A stretch of 64,000 nucleotides of DNA from a virus: positions 62,001-126,000 of IMG/VR virus record IMGVR_UViG_3300010160_000025. One strand, 5' to 3'. How positions within the stretch are numbered: the first letter of the stretch is position 1; every line of letters starts with the position of its first letter. Position numbers and translations under genes: made by a program. Positions 40,301 through 46,073 of this stretch are shown here, one piece after another. The notes under the pieces were generated by a model. That model searched no databases. It was given only the letters and a program-made list of their open reading frames with translations, and was not told where the DNA came from.

Positions 40301-40836
40301 TAACATCAATAGATAGTTTAACAACATTTACGGTAACTGCAACAACTGCAAATACAGCAGGAGAGTTAATTTTTAATATTAACAATCAAACACCAACTAG
40401 CCGAGTAATTGCTAAAGCAATCAAGTATTTGAAAATACAGTTAGACTTTAAACTAACTGTTCCTGTTGTTGATAACACTTGGTATAGGAAAACAATACCG
40501 TCTGCATTTAATCAGTGTAACGATGTAGAAGTATTTGTTGCAGGCCGTAGACTGCGTAAGACAACATATACTATTTGGAATCCTAATCTAGGGCCAGATA
40601 GTCCTAGCGGAGATGTACAATACGAAGCTGAATTTTCAGTAACTTCTGCAACAAACCAGCAGCCAATGCAAATTCGTTTAACTGAAGTACCGGAAGCAGG
40701 GCAGTATATTGTAGTTCAAAAGCGCATAGGTCAAGCATGGACTACAAATGGTGTTAGTTTAGCTGATTCTGGATCCGACCCGGCTAAATTTATTAGAGCA
40801 ACTTACGCTCTGCTACCAGATAAGAATAAAGTATAA
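25369..40836 (+). CDS. Giant multidomain virion structural protein (5155 aa)
   Basis: One uninterrupted frame of 15.5 kb, placed directly after gp6 where T4 has gp7, gp8 and gp10. The N-terminus (DFLPKYYRTSVNQKFLSATV near residue 25) is a type I associate with large virion proteins of marine T4-like phages. Visible modules in order: two CBM5/12-like stretches (about 1441-1488 and 1699-1741); FG-GAP/beta-propeller-like repeats (about 2160-2730); Gly-rich GYINPPLVTI-type repeats (about 3107-3184 and 3488-3551); a coiled coil (about 3854-3978); an IPT/TIG Ig-like domain (about 4762-4834); a duplicated module with V(S/T)GIG and STTANT(Y/A)G signatures (about 4844-5004); and a YD-type C-terminus (NDVEVFVAGRRLRK). 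A fibrous or baseplate-peripheral role is likely; exact function unknown. Confidence 0.85.
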   Translation: MAFDNNQQESALPIGDNNKRTSLDFLPKYYRTSVNQKFLSATVDQMINEGTVGKINAFIGRKNTPAFTSADKYLGEVSVDRAAYQLEPAIVSKDSLDNVTFFKDYNDYINQLNFFAGTTLDHSKVNSEEYYAWNPHIDWDKFVNYREYYWLPNGPQPITVLGQSTEINSTYTVKLVDEVDNISYLFTPDGLTANPKFKLYRGQTYTFEIDCEDRPFAFKTVRTIGDADLYTNGITIRNNKNVIVPSTTHVKKGSIEFTVPLDAPNILYYVSETDINTSGYFTIFNITDSTHIEIDSEIIGKKYYTTGSGTTLSNGMKLSFSGQVTPSIYATGNWYVEGVGVAIRLVAEKDLETPSAYTSDLEIEFDNENFDTQGFDVNNNFPASKDYIVINRSSADRNPWSRHNRWFHRNLIEASASANNQPLILDQNARAKRPIIEFNSNVQLWNFGRIAKKNVTLVDTFTEDVFSTIEGSYGYNIDKVNLVEGMRVLFTADTDIRVSGRIFTVSFITHLGQRRITLLPTDDTDPQAGETVLVTEGSSYRGTMFHYMDGTWMQSQDKTTINQSPLFEVVDPTGTSYGNTTKYPGTTFKGTKIFSYQTGTTYDTELGFDITYRNIGNFGDIVFNFNLHTDKHTYQSSTNLVEPIDIELGYLRINNTLTSYDHANGWTIANTKTKQFVVRQYVIDQVRNMFLIDVYADSGLLTDLTVKVYLNGHRKYDTDYTITVINKKAYVEFFKDLSVDDVLIVKTNSSAPKINGYFEFPSNLEHNPQNLNLDTFTLGEINNHVSSIADNIDKFIGTIPGSASLRDLGNITPLGTKIVQHSAPLLPIAYHITNKNYNVINALKTARLDYAKFKRNVLRKATDYGYDGVTRIHLDLILKEVVKDFTKDSPYYLSDMIPAGPNFIFEQEIIDNSITEYPLTFDFNLTTVSERAVLVYVNDELLVYGKDYEFIDVNFVKILSTIASGDNLKIVQYGKTDGCFLPPTPTKYGLYPKFEPQIFIDTTYQNPTKVIQGHDGSITIAFNDFRDDLLLEFERRIYNNIKIAYDTKLFDIYDFVPGYNRTTDLTFDDINNIMAGDFLHWSNLIADDYTKHSFFVRSNPKTYNYREFRSSTGTELPGFWRGIFKLVYDTDRPHTHPWEMLGLSIKPTWWETTYGPAPYTSNNLILWNDLAAGIIRNPSTNFVKNTKFVRPQLLSMLPVNEDGELLAPSNIGIIDGYTSSLIEGEFRFGDQAPVESAWRRSAEYPFSLITALTILRPAQVFSSCFDRVRQYRDDTNQLVYKVTNGNLRFNVTNLITPSTADSTSRVYTAGLINYITDYIIGRQSLSEIPVYKNELTNLIVRLSSKLGGFTTKEKFKLILDSRNPLNTGNVFIPEENYNIILNTSSPVSSVDYSAVIIEKATTGFIIRGYNKFLPAFKYFKPLIINNDAEINVGGVSASFTTWIANQYYTKDKIVFFNNQYYRATVSHQASSVFEIKYFAKLPSLPLTGGRQIVIRTKFNDTVSTLHYGAELRTIQEVVDFLLGYGAYLKSIGMLFENFNSTIRTITDFQTSAKEFAFWTTQNWSLGAVISVSPCAEEVKFNQKYSVVDNIYDNFYEYSILKQDGAALSSLYTGNTREGNLFTLSPKNTADGIYHATLNLVQKEHVLILDNTTIFNDVIYDQIQGYRQERIKVVGYRTTNWNGDFDIPGFIYDRAIVKFWKVWTDYKLGDTVKYKEFYYSAKANVPGSETFDYSEWNKLEARPEPKLIPNWDYRANQFPDFYDLDTDSFDLNQQKFAQHLIGYQKRQYLENIINDDVSQYKFYQGFITEKGTENSFAKLFDALSTSTKESLEFYEEWAIRVGQYGANAGFDEVEFRLDEVKFLINPQPVELVKSIDNSLLDFVYRILPDQVYLKSKTYSHSPFETHQLSNYYVSTAGYVNAEDVEYKLNTIEEIFSVNINKLNDGYYFWIASDKNTWNVYRFTLFENLVRKVSIIQNTIRITLNRVVDTDINVDSYIGINNSIATLEGFYKVTAVGVDYIEFDKPKILNTADTVGLTLNLYKFVSVRVPSIEIINNLGIASKKNGDLVWVDGVDNQWTVWKYQNEYNLTTVSNNKTKFGINVSVNEASTVMIVSIENSMLYYTRPTAKSNWAYREELSPVTTQDANNPNPTILLTNNSFASSTSVRSDGAFLAAGAPAANAAPLVVGTTTSNGNRLVLSAGTTANFIINGPIVFSNTTLGTIVAGKTYYVSQIIDPIRFTISETQGGPTFVLENRSGAMPVYANHGYVVLYTRNANGYYVFSNLVTAPTKTNNQFFGQKVAVVGDKLFVASKGSATVAPSLTVYYISKLVANALDPAFVSSSATVGAPVVFTLGHDLLDMSVAANGNVILSFSNNLSRGNDTIRIWNYSNNYEFNKDVQTIESPLPAKSSFGSTIAVSKDGGKLAIGSPTYSNVHLNEGAVSVYYNIPSAFTAWTVTLPGVTTSSTTKITIEPGTKTFTVRKSGTGLLLNAVATFGTLRANPGIANAGSKYAVDDIVYISGGDGKATYKVTQVNPTTGAVVAGELLTRGTNYNSNPVSVTIPKPLNILELQRVTITHDLSNYMVGVVTSYDDATATLVVNVKEAYTPGEYVLKEQLSNPYNRGSEYFGSTVKFNTVGDQLAITSAGGRQLAHTKFDNNKTVFDLDATTFLETELGSGSVMLYDHYENKFIFSDSLDVGVAVGSNYGSAIAMSDRVYISDYNTLTGAIHEFYSENKSWYKFRTPGQLVNIDKIKSVFLYDIEDSSIVTYLDIVDPLQGKILSIAEDELKFKTYYDPATYSVGDDTVVVDPLMYWKEKHVGHLWWDLSSAKFIDPNQGPVLYKANSWNTLFENQLVNVYEWVESEYTPAEWDKLADTEAGLTLGISGVSKYKSTSYSVSKTFDTISKTFKNIYYFWVKNKVTVPDVDGRTVSARDVANYISNPKNMGVSYISFHGANQFSLVNCKDLIASRKVALNVRYWIIDNFEQSNIHSHYQLLSTSDIDKPINKYVEQKWIDSLSGFDSLGNEVPDSKLPVKLKYGIQSRPRQSMFVNRIEALKQFVERVNSVIATQSIIDDVDLTSLNSKDELPSLGSGKYDYEISSYSQIRFVGTNEIVRAVLSPVIENGKLVRVVIVTSGKGYINPPLVTINGIGTGAKITTVLGSKGQIISATVDKPGIGYLESTTLSVRTLSVLVTKDETANNRWSLYTWNSLKKTWFRERTQTYDTTRYWKYIDWYSAGYSEFTKLDHIVDFAYQLPSANIEIGEIVKVNNQGIGGWVLLEKVDNQNVLETTVNYKTVGRQSGTIKFTDSLYRFAENAEGFDGPTFDSFVFDDQPKTELTIILDTIKNIIFVDNLAKEYKELFFASLRYAFSEQKSIDWAFKTSFVRSKHNLGPLKQKPTYQNDNLPSYQEYINEAKPYRSKIREFVSTYEIFEPTGSQISDFDLPPKYDQTTNSVIPFQTSISDGILTYSSNDIKQYPYSDWLYSAGFNLTEIRIVDGGSGYITAPVVTIEPAPSTITAKAYLSSGRVSTIVINDPFGENFLVTPIIKINGSINDGGTPARAVAILSNSLVRSTKIGIKFDRVSPEYTFGSIVAKETFIASGSKTRFELAWPVDVIKTRTTVSDNNGEILGADYIVFNELDPSYSYDRYKGILQFNSAPANLSKVVIEYHKNINLLDAADRINYFYNPAAGQLGRDLGQLMQGVDYGGVEITGIGFDVGSGYDALPWFTTGYDQFDPDFTDFLIKSDGIARSFTLNYAPTEIEYINVYWTGNRSYITATPLGTGNVDSSSLSVTNANGIKKGQSVSGIGIQSNTTVSDIVGAKITLTKALVQAASGVYSFRTTETFNRRLDDPNYIVVKPLLDRLVAVKNEKLTIATNLATAQEDKDFNIALLADLTSQLQLLFDARTAAEAILLQAQIALDNAIVLGDPQIISHAQEVRDAKQSIYDNLNSDYVVTEQDAVTAQYARDNAIALIANGSSLIAAYDITSNIASVQIFDIFGRLILPSGVRLVGQSIRITGTLSHGSIQGYVSGTTYYIGEVINNTSVRLTSTYAKALATGNDRFDIVTTAGVITPGATVTINGKINTVQHEIENFPSIVNQDAIMNSFIGDGVSTGPIVIPNHATFTATFAADIQAGDSIILRKNTSDGSFKPSDIQYDTQIFGGDFAYVSATGLAAEDINVDGDGFVTPTSSHAPEEVVTGQVVDTVDITVYHKIGDGAPIINTVQYLTADDNIFDIGQRPGTSTSVIVKVDGNIIKQNVNYTVNFASQQIELTTSYAPGLEVVITSISQNGLNILDLDYFTADGTTTEFVSTARWTTETTAFVTVDGEATAVTTFKTDSQYTLVGTIGIRFEVAPPAGAIINYTILGSAVDSISKVQKQTIVHNGIDTIYELTRNPEFAKPLANNVLVVTNGSILRPADTFYFIVAGTSRTYTVDSSKYAFNTVDSSTVIVAVNGVNIVQGVDYFWIPVNNQLKVKKGVAKTGDKISLSIVANSDYNIISTDNNLSIEVIGTYAPNTVITVITFSNHDILEIEREHDKTTSASALVPGATEYYRYNQLAGGRIKLRRPAIGSQYVWITLNRKLLTPNVDYALESNMNYISFTPTRVFLETDIVDIIAFSNKITKSSFGYKIFKDMLNKNSYSRIDDASSTTLSKTLNYYDNVIELVDGSVLPEPSARLNKPGVIFIDGERIEYLRKDGNIIRQLKRGTLGTGIKDIHAEGTLVRDQSIIQSVPYKDEFISSVTVSDGYTNGASIYTNSPGLTVTSIVFPGEDQTADLSGSQTVTVTGTGFKINVKVFVGDVDCVVNRISDTKLTFVTPAKSVGAYDLIIYNPPITSLPRFTTTTLTGTVTGTSLTTTITGLSNANSTLRVGMVLSKISGIGAIGGLTVITEVNSDTQITIKSTTANTYGAIEFTGTEDVKTITVPGIVSTAGLVSTVTLTGSYVKNGITIPNATSGLKVGQIVSKVSGIGNFGTLAIITSIDSLTTFTVTATTANTAGELIFNINNQTPTSRVIAKAIKYLKIQLDFKLTVPVVDNTWYRKTIPSAFNQCNDVEVFVAGRRLRKTTYTIWNPNLGPDSPSGDVQYEAEFSVTSATNQQPMQIRLTEVPEAGQYIVVQKRIGQAWTTNGVSLADSGSDPAKFIRATYALLPDKNKV

Positions 40837-40848
40837 GAAAACTATTAA

Positions 40849-40856
40849 AATAAATA
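40849..40856 (+). promoter_or_regulatory. Late promoter box before the 204-aa virion gene
   Basis: AATAAATA followed by C, with a predicted start near 40862, then TAGGTGA and the ATG at 40878. It sits in the short gap after the giant gene, allowing independent late expression of the fibre genes. Confidence 0.7.
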
Positions 40857-40877
40857 CAATGTATAGGTGAAAACAAC

Positions 40878-41492
40878 ATGACAACAAAACCAGACGAAAA
40901 TTCGGGAATATTACTCCAAGGACATATTAAAATTTGGGATCCCGTTTCTCAAGAAGTAATCGTTAACAAACGCAATGCTATTCATTATGAGAATATGAGC
41001 ATTGCCTTAGCACAGAGTCTCGCAAACGAAGGTATAGGAACAATATATCAAATGAGCTTTGGCAACGGCGGCACAGCAGTGGACCCAACAGGAATTATTA
41101 CATACTTGACCCCAAATACTACGGGATCTAACAGCAGTTTATATAATGAAACCTATACTAAAGTAGTCAACGATCGAAGCACAAATAACGTTGACCCGAC
41201 TCGTAATAAGATTGATGTCCGACATGTTACAGGAACAAACTATACAGATATTCTAGTCACTTGCTTGTTAGACTACGGCGAGCCTAATAACCAAGAAGCA
41301 TTTGACAATACAACATACCTAGACGGCGAATACGTATTTGATGAATTAGGCCTTAGAGCATATAGCCCAACAGGGACAGGAAAATTACTAACCCACGTTA
41401 TTTTCCATCCAGTACAAAAATCATTAAACCGTTTAATTCAAATTGATTATACAGTTAGAGTACAGAGTCTAACAGGTTTTAACGGAGCGTAA
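40878..41492 (+). CDS. Conserved virion structural protein, unknown role
   Basis: A 204-residue protein between the giant gene and the fibres. The N-terminal GHIKIWDPVSQEVIVNKRNA and the central DPTRNKIDVRHVTGTNYTDI stretches look familiar from marine T4-like genomes, where such proteins are annotated only as structural. It appears to be a beta-rich fold with no cysteine-rich or catalytic motif. I compared it with T4 gp8 by eye and saw no clear match. Its own late box and its location suggest a baseplate or fibre-attachment component. The next gene starts two bases after its stop. Confidence 0.65.
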   Translation: MTTKPDENSGILLQGHIKIWDPVSQEVIVNKRNAIHYENMSIALAQSLANEGIGTIYQMSFGNGGTAVDPTGIITYLTPNTTGSNSSLYNETYTKVVNDRSTNNVDPTRNKIDVRHVTGTNYTDILVTCLLDYGEPNNQEAFDNTTYLDGEYVFDELGLRAYSPTGTGKLLTHVIFHPVQKSLNRLIQIDYTVRVQSLTGFNGA

Positions 41493-41494
41493 AC

Positions 41495-43942
41495 ATGGCA
41501 TACCAAATTCGTTTTACCGATCAAATTAACAACACTCCGCTAACCGTAGATGATAATACTACGAATTCGGTTACTAGTCTTAACTTCCCAGGAAGAAACA
41601 CAACGGGTTATGGCCAAGCAATTGGCGAAAATTTCTTACATTTATTAGAAAATTTTGCAAACACTAGCGAGCCTGTTAATCCTGTTAAAGGACAGCTATG
41701 GTATGATACCAATGCTAGTATAAAACAATTAAATGTATATGATGGAACCCAGTGGGTTGCCGCAGGCGGCCTTAAAAAATCAAGCGGAAATCAACCCGAT
41801 GCAGGTAATAGCTTACCTGGAGATTTATGGGTTAATACTGATACACAACAATTATTTTTATTCTCTGGATCAGGTTGGATCTTAGTTGGTCCACGTTTTA
41901 GTGCAGGAGCTAGAACAGGAGCTGAACCAGAAAGTTTTAGAGATACTGATAATATTGAACGCACCGTTATTACTAATTATGTAGGCGGATTTAGAGTAGC
42001 AATATTCAGTACTGATAAATTTCAACCTAAAACAACACTCCCTGGTTTTCCTTATATCTATGCTGGTGTGACACTTAGCAGTTTATATAATGGTTACTTT
42101 GGTACAGCAGAAAAAGCTAGTAAACTAATTGTATCCGGTTATTTGTCAACAGGTTTAGAAGCAGACAACTTCCTACGTGGCGACGTTATCACTAATAACT
42201 ACAAAGGTCTTAACGTTAAAAGTAACACTGGTATTCAAATTGGTGCTGACGGACAGATGGAACTTGCTGTTGACAACGGCGTCGGATACATTTATCAAAA
42301 GACATCCGGATCCAGTCTAGACATCCGTGTTAATAATAACGGAAATGAACGTGTTGTTATTCGAGTAGACAGCCAAGAACGTGTTGGTATTAATAATATT
42401 GCTCCACAAGAAGCATTAGATATTAGTGGAAATATACGCCTTGGACTAACAGAAGAAAACCCTGACTCTTCGGGACAGTTATTCATCAAAGGTACTGCTA
42501 ACTCAACTAGTATTGTAACTGGTGCATTTCAGCTAGCAGGCGGAGCAGGTATTGAAAAGAATTTATTTGTTGGCGGCGACATTAGTTTAGATGGTAAAAT
42601 TACTGTTGGAGCAAATATATCACCAGCAACCAATAACGGTTCTTCATTGGGATCTGATCCTACATTGGCAGACGGCAAACAATTTAATAACATATATGCT
42701 AATAAAATATATGCCGCAACTGAATTCAACGGAAAACTAATTGGAACAGTTAAAGGATCAATAGACGGTTCTGCTACTAACTTAGCTAGTTCAACCATAT
42801 TTGAAATGATTGGCGATGTAACTAGTAACGAAATTGAGTTTGACGGAAAGACAGGAACTAATCCTGTAAACACTACAGTCGCATCGGGCAACGGAACAAT
42901 TATTAAACTTGAATTCGATGCTCAGACAGTAGTTCCTTTCCCAGCAGGTACAGTAGTTGTTGTATCTAATATTACTCCGGTAGCGTATCGCGGCACATAT
43001 AATGTTATTGAAGGAACAAAAACTTATATAACTTTTAACGGAACAGCAACAGGTCCGCAAGCAATTGCCGGAACTATTAGTCCGGCCGGTGTACTAGGTA
43101 ATAGAAAACAGTTTGTTACAAATCTTAGTGAAACATTTGTTTCCGGCAAATTAGAAGTAACAACAGCAGCCGGTTTAGGCGAAGGCGACGATTTCTTAAT
43201 AAGCCAAGGTACTGCTGGTCTTAAGAAAATTAAAAAGAATACATTGTTTTCAGCAATTCCACAACTACCAGTGGGTACTGTTGTACCATTTGCTGGACTC
43301 AAAGCACCAATGGGGTGGCTATTATGCGACGGATCTGAAGTTTCTAGGATACGATATGAAGCATTATATAATGTGATCGCTGGACTATATGGTAACTCTA
43401 ATGCATACGATGCTACTACTAATCCATTAGGTACAAAAGGATTTGATACGTTTAAACTTCCCGACTTAAGAGGTAGATTTCCTCTTGGTGCTGATAATAT
43501 GTTTAATGGTAAAAAAGTTCCTGACAGAAATAGTATTTCTTCAAAGATTGATACTATCACAACCCCTGCCGGCAGAGTAACTGATCCAAACGCAACTATT
43601 GATTATAATGATCCTACGGTTGTGCGTATTGGTGCAGGCGACGAACAGATGGAGTTAACAGTAAACAATCTTCCAGATCACGAACATGACTTAACAGGTA
43701 ATAAAGATGGACGCTTTGGCGCATACAGCCCAACAGAATTAGCTGATACTGATGCGATTCCAGTTAAAGGATTAGGCGGTGCAAACGATACAGGCAGACT
43801 TTTAAGATCAAGCGGCGGCATATTAACAGAACCAGCTGGTGGACCATTTGGCCAACCGTTCAGTATTATGAACCCGTTCCTAGCTCTAAATATGATTATT
43901 TGGACAGGTAAATTAACAGATTACGATTCGGACTACAAATAA
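41495..43942 (+). CDS. Tail fibre with C-terminal phage collar domain (gp12-like)
   Basis: An 815-residue fibre. The N-terminal adaptor (about 1-130) has YGQAIGENFLHLLENFA, a GQLWYD motif, SLPGDLWVNT and LVGPRFSAG, shared with the next two genes. The middle is beta-structured with repeats of the DISGNI(R) and VGINNIAP type found in many fibres. The C-terminal third has the tail collar domain: PVGTVVPFAGLKAPMGWLLC (about 588-607) with a downstream LPDLRGRFPLGAD and LPDHEHD histidine motif, as in T4 short tail fibre gp12. It is the likeliest receptor-binding short fibre. It overlaps the next gene by one base (TAATG). Confidence 0.88.
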   Translation: MAYQIRFTDQINNTPLTVDDNTTNSVTSLNFPGRNTTGYGQAIGENFLHLLENFANTSEPVNPVKGQLWYDTNASIKQLNVYDGTQWVAAGGLKKSSGNQPDAGNSLPGDLWVNTDTQQLFLFSGSGWILVGPRFSAGARTGAEPESFRDTDNIERTVITNYVGGFRVAIFSTDKFQPKTTLPGFPYIYAGVTLSSLYNGYFGTAEKASKLIVSGYLSTGLEADNFLRGDVITNNYKGLNVKSNTGIQIGADGQMELAVDNGVGYIYQKTSGSSLDIRVNNNGNERVVIRVDSQERVGINNIAPQEALDISGNIRLGLTEENPDSSGQLFIKGTANSTSIVTGAFQLAGGAGIEKNLFVGGDISLDGKITVGANISPATNNGSSLGSDPTLADGKQFNNIYANKIYAATEFNGKLIGTVKGSIDGSATNLASSTIFEMIGDVTSNEIEFDGKTGTNPVNTTVASGNGTIIKLEFDAQTVVPFPAGTVVVVSNITPVAYRGTYNVIEGTKTYITFNGTATGPQAIAGTISPAGVLGNRKQFVTNLSETFVSGKLEVTTAAGLGEGDDFLISQGTAGLKKIKKNTLFSAIPQLPVGTVVPFAGLKAPMGWLLCDGSEVSRIRYEALYNVIAGLYGNSNAYDATTNPLGTKGFDTFKLPDLRGRFPLGADNMFNGKKVPDRNSISSKIDTITTPAGRVTDPNATIDYNDPTVVRIGAGDEQMELTVNNLPDHEHDLTGNKDGRFGAYSPTELADTDAIPVKGLGGANDTGRLLRSSGGILTEPAGGPFGQPFSIMNPFLALNMIIWTGKLTDYDSDYK

Positions 43943-46023
43943 TGACATATAAAATTAATAAAACTGACGGTAACGTATTAGCAGAGATTCCAGACGGTCA
44001 ATTTGATACCGGCAGTAGTAGTCTTACGTTAATTGGAAAAAATGTTACAAACTTTGGCCAGGTGTTTAATGAGAACCTAGTAAAGCTACTAGAGAATTTT
44101 TCCAGCAGTACAGAACCTGAACATCCTATTAAAGGACAACTATGGTATAATACTAGTACTGGTAGAGTAAATGTGTATGACGGAAATGTTTTTAGAGCTA
44201 GCGGAGGCCCGTTAGTGAGTTCAATTCGCCCTCTTAATCTAGTTCCAGGCGACTTATGGATTAATAATGAAACAAATCAGTTATGGTTTTATGACGGTGT
44301 TGATTTAACATTAGCAGGTCCAGTTTATTCAGCACAACAAAAAACGTCAGGATTTTTAATTGACAATATTATTGACACTAATAATAGACTTAAAGTAGTT
44401 GCTAAACTTTTTGTTAATGGAGTATTATTGGGAATATTCAGCAATAGTGCATTTACTCCTGCACTAGCAATTGAAGGATTTACAGGTAATATTGGAGTTG
44501 GATTTTCAGTAGGAACTCTACTTGGTACTAAATTTAATGTTACTGTTTCTCGTGCAGAAGGTCTAGTCACAGCATTAGGCGAAACCAAAGTAGCAGACGA
44601 TATACTATATAACAACCAAGACGGTACAATTGTTGGTTCTTTAACAGTACAATCAGCATCTGGCGTTAGATTGCTAGGAGGAGATCCAGGCACTGGATCG
44701 GCACAAGGTGATACTAGTTTAAAACTTGAAGGCGGCAATTTCGTTATTGAAAATAACGAGTCAAGTAGATCAATTGAAATAAAAACAAAACAACCAGTTG
44801 GCGGTGTAAAAACCGCAATATATGTTGATTCTATAAATCAAAGAATTGGATTTTTTAATCGAGCCCCTACTAAGACTGTTGACATTAAAGGTGATTTAAA
44901 AGTTTCGGGCAATTTAACTATTGAAGGTGATAGTTTTACAATTAATACAACTACTTTACAAGTTGAAGATAAGAATATTGAATTGAACAAATCACCAACT
45001 GGCGTAGTAACTGATACTGATGCCGACGGCGGCGGAATTACATTACACGGTACCACTGATAAAACTTTAACATACTCATATGCACATAGCAGTTGGGATA
45101 GTTCAGAAAATTTTAACTTAGTTACTGGTAAAAATTATAACATTAACTATACTCCTGTATTATCGGCTACTGCCTTAGGAACTACAGTAATTAATTCTAG
45201 TTTAAAAACACTAGGTAACTTAACTACTCTAAATATGGATGCTGGATTAAACATTACTGGCAATATTATTACTAGTAGGACAACTGAATTAATATTATCT
45301 TCGGCTACTAGTGTTATAAACGTTAACGGTAAAACACTTACAAATTTAGCCAACTTAAATTATGTTACTAGTAATTTAACAGATGCAGCCAATAAAAAAT
45401 ATGTTGACGAACGTGTTAGTATTCGCCCAATTTCACTATCACTAGACATTAGTGATTTTGATATAACAACACAAATAGGAACTGAGGCGGCAAATGCAAA
45501 AATAGTTGAAATTTTAACATATACTGCTTCTATCTATGACGGAGTTAATAATCCTCAAGGTATTGCTATTGTTGGAACTATTGCTAAAATTCATGCAACT
45601 CATTTAGCAATAGTAGTTAATCCTATACAATATAAACCGGTACAAACAGGTACTGAATTAACTGGCACTGAAACTATTGCATTTAGTAAAAACACAGTTA
45701 ACAAAGGCGAGGGTAGCTATGATAACTGGTCAGTAGTAGAAGATATTATAGAAACACAAGTTATTCCAGCACCGTCAGCTGGCATTGTAACTACTAGATT
45801 TTATAAAAGATTTGTGGTCGTAGAACAACCAGATAATAGTCTAGCATGGGAATATATTACTGATTATGTTCCAGCGGGCAATTGGGATAATGCTACAGCA
45901 TATTCTGTAAATGATCTTGTAATTTTTGATTATAAAGAATGGATTTGTATTGTAAGTGTGGCCGCAGGACAAACAAATCCTTCAGGCAACAGCACAAATT
46001 GGAAACTTTTTGCATTAATTTAA
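43942..46023 (+). CDS. Tail fibre, second paralogue, with C-terminal chitin-binding-like module
   Basis: A 693-residue fibre. It repeats the same N-terminal adaptor (FGQVFNENLVKLLENFSSST, GQLWYNT, LVPGDLWINN) and shows fibre shaft repeats including DAANKKYVDERVS near residue 480-492. The last 45 residues (WDNATAYSVNDLVIFDYKEW followed by a Pro and a Trp) fit the pattern of CBM5/12 carbohydrate-binding modules: W, Y, D-x-V, W at the expected spacing. No collar domain is present, so its ligand probably differs from the first fibre. It arose by duplication with its neighbours. Function is inferred from architecture. Confidence 0.8.
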   Translation: MTYKINKTDGNVLAEIPDGQFDTGSSSLTLIGKNVTNFGQVFNENLVKLLENFSSSTEPEHPIKGQLWYNTSTGRVNVYDGNVFRASGGPLVSSIRPLNLVPGDLWINNETNQLWFYDGVDLTLAGPVYSAQQKTSGFLIDNIIDTNNRLKVVAKLFVNGVLLGIFSNSAFTPALAIEGFTGNIGVGFSVGTLLGTKFNVTVSRAEGLVTALGETKVADDILYNNQDGTIVGSLTVQSASGVRLLGGDPGTGSAQGDTSLKLEGGNFVIENNESSRSIEIKTKQPVGGVKTAIYVDSINQRIGFFNRAPTKTVDIKGDLKVSGNLTIEGDSFTINTTTLQVEDKNIELNKSPTGVVTDTDADGGGITLHGTTDKTLTYSYAHSSWDSSENFNLVTGKNYNINYTPVLSATALGTTVINSSLKTLGNLTTLNMDAGLNITGNIITSRTTELILSSATSVINVNGKTLTNLANLNYVTSNLTDAANKKYVDERVSIRPISLSLDISDFDITTQIGTEAANAKIVEILTYTASIYDGVNNPQGIAIVGTIAKIHATHLAIVVNPIQYKPVQTGTELTGTETIAFSKNTVNKGEGSYDNWSVVEDIIETQVIPAPSAGIVTTRFYKRFVVVEQPDNSLAWEYITDYVPAGNWDNATAYSVNDLVIFDYKEWICIVSVAAGQTNPSGNSTNWKLFALI

Positions 46024-46036
46024 AAGCACAAAGAGC

Positions 46037-46044
46037 GATAAATA
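46037..46044 (+). promoter_or_regulatory. Late promoter box before the third fibre gene
   Basis: GATAAATA followed by A, predicted start near 46050, with TAGGGG ahead of the ATG at 46074. It lies in the 50-bp gap between fibre genes two and three. Confidence 0.6.
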
Positions 46045-46073
46045 ATAATAACGTTAGTTTTAGGGGCTACTAG

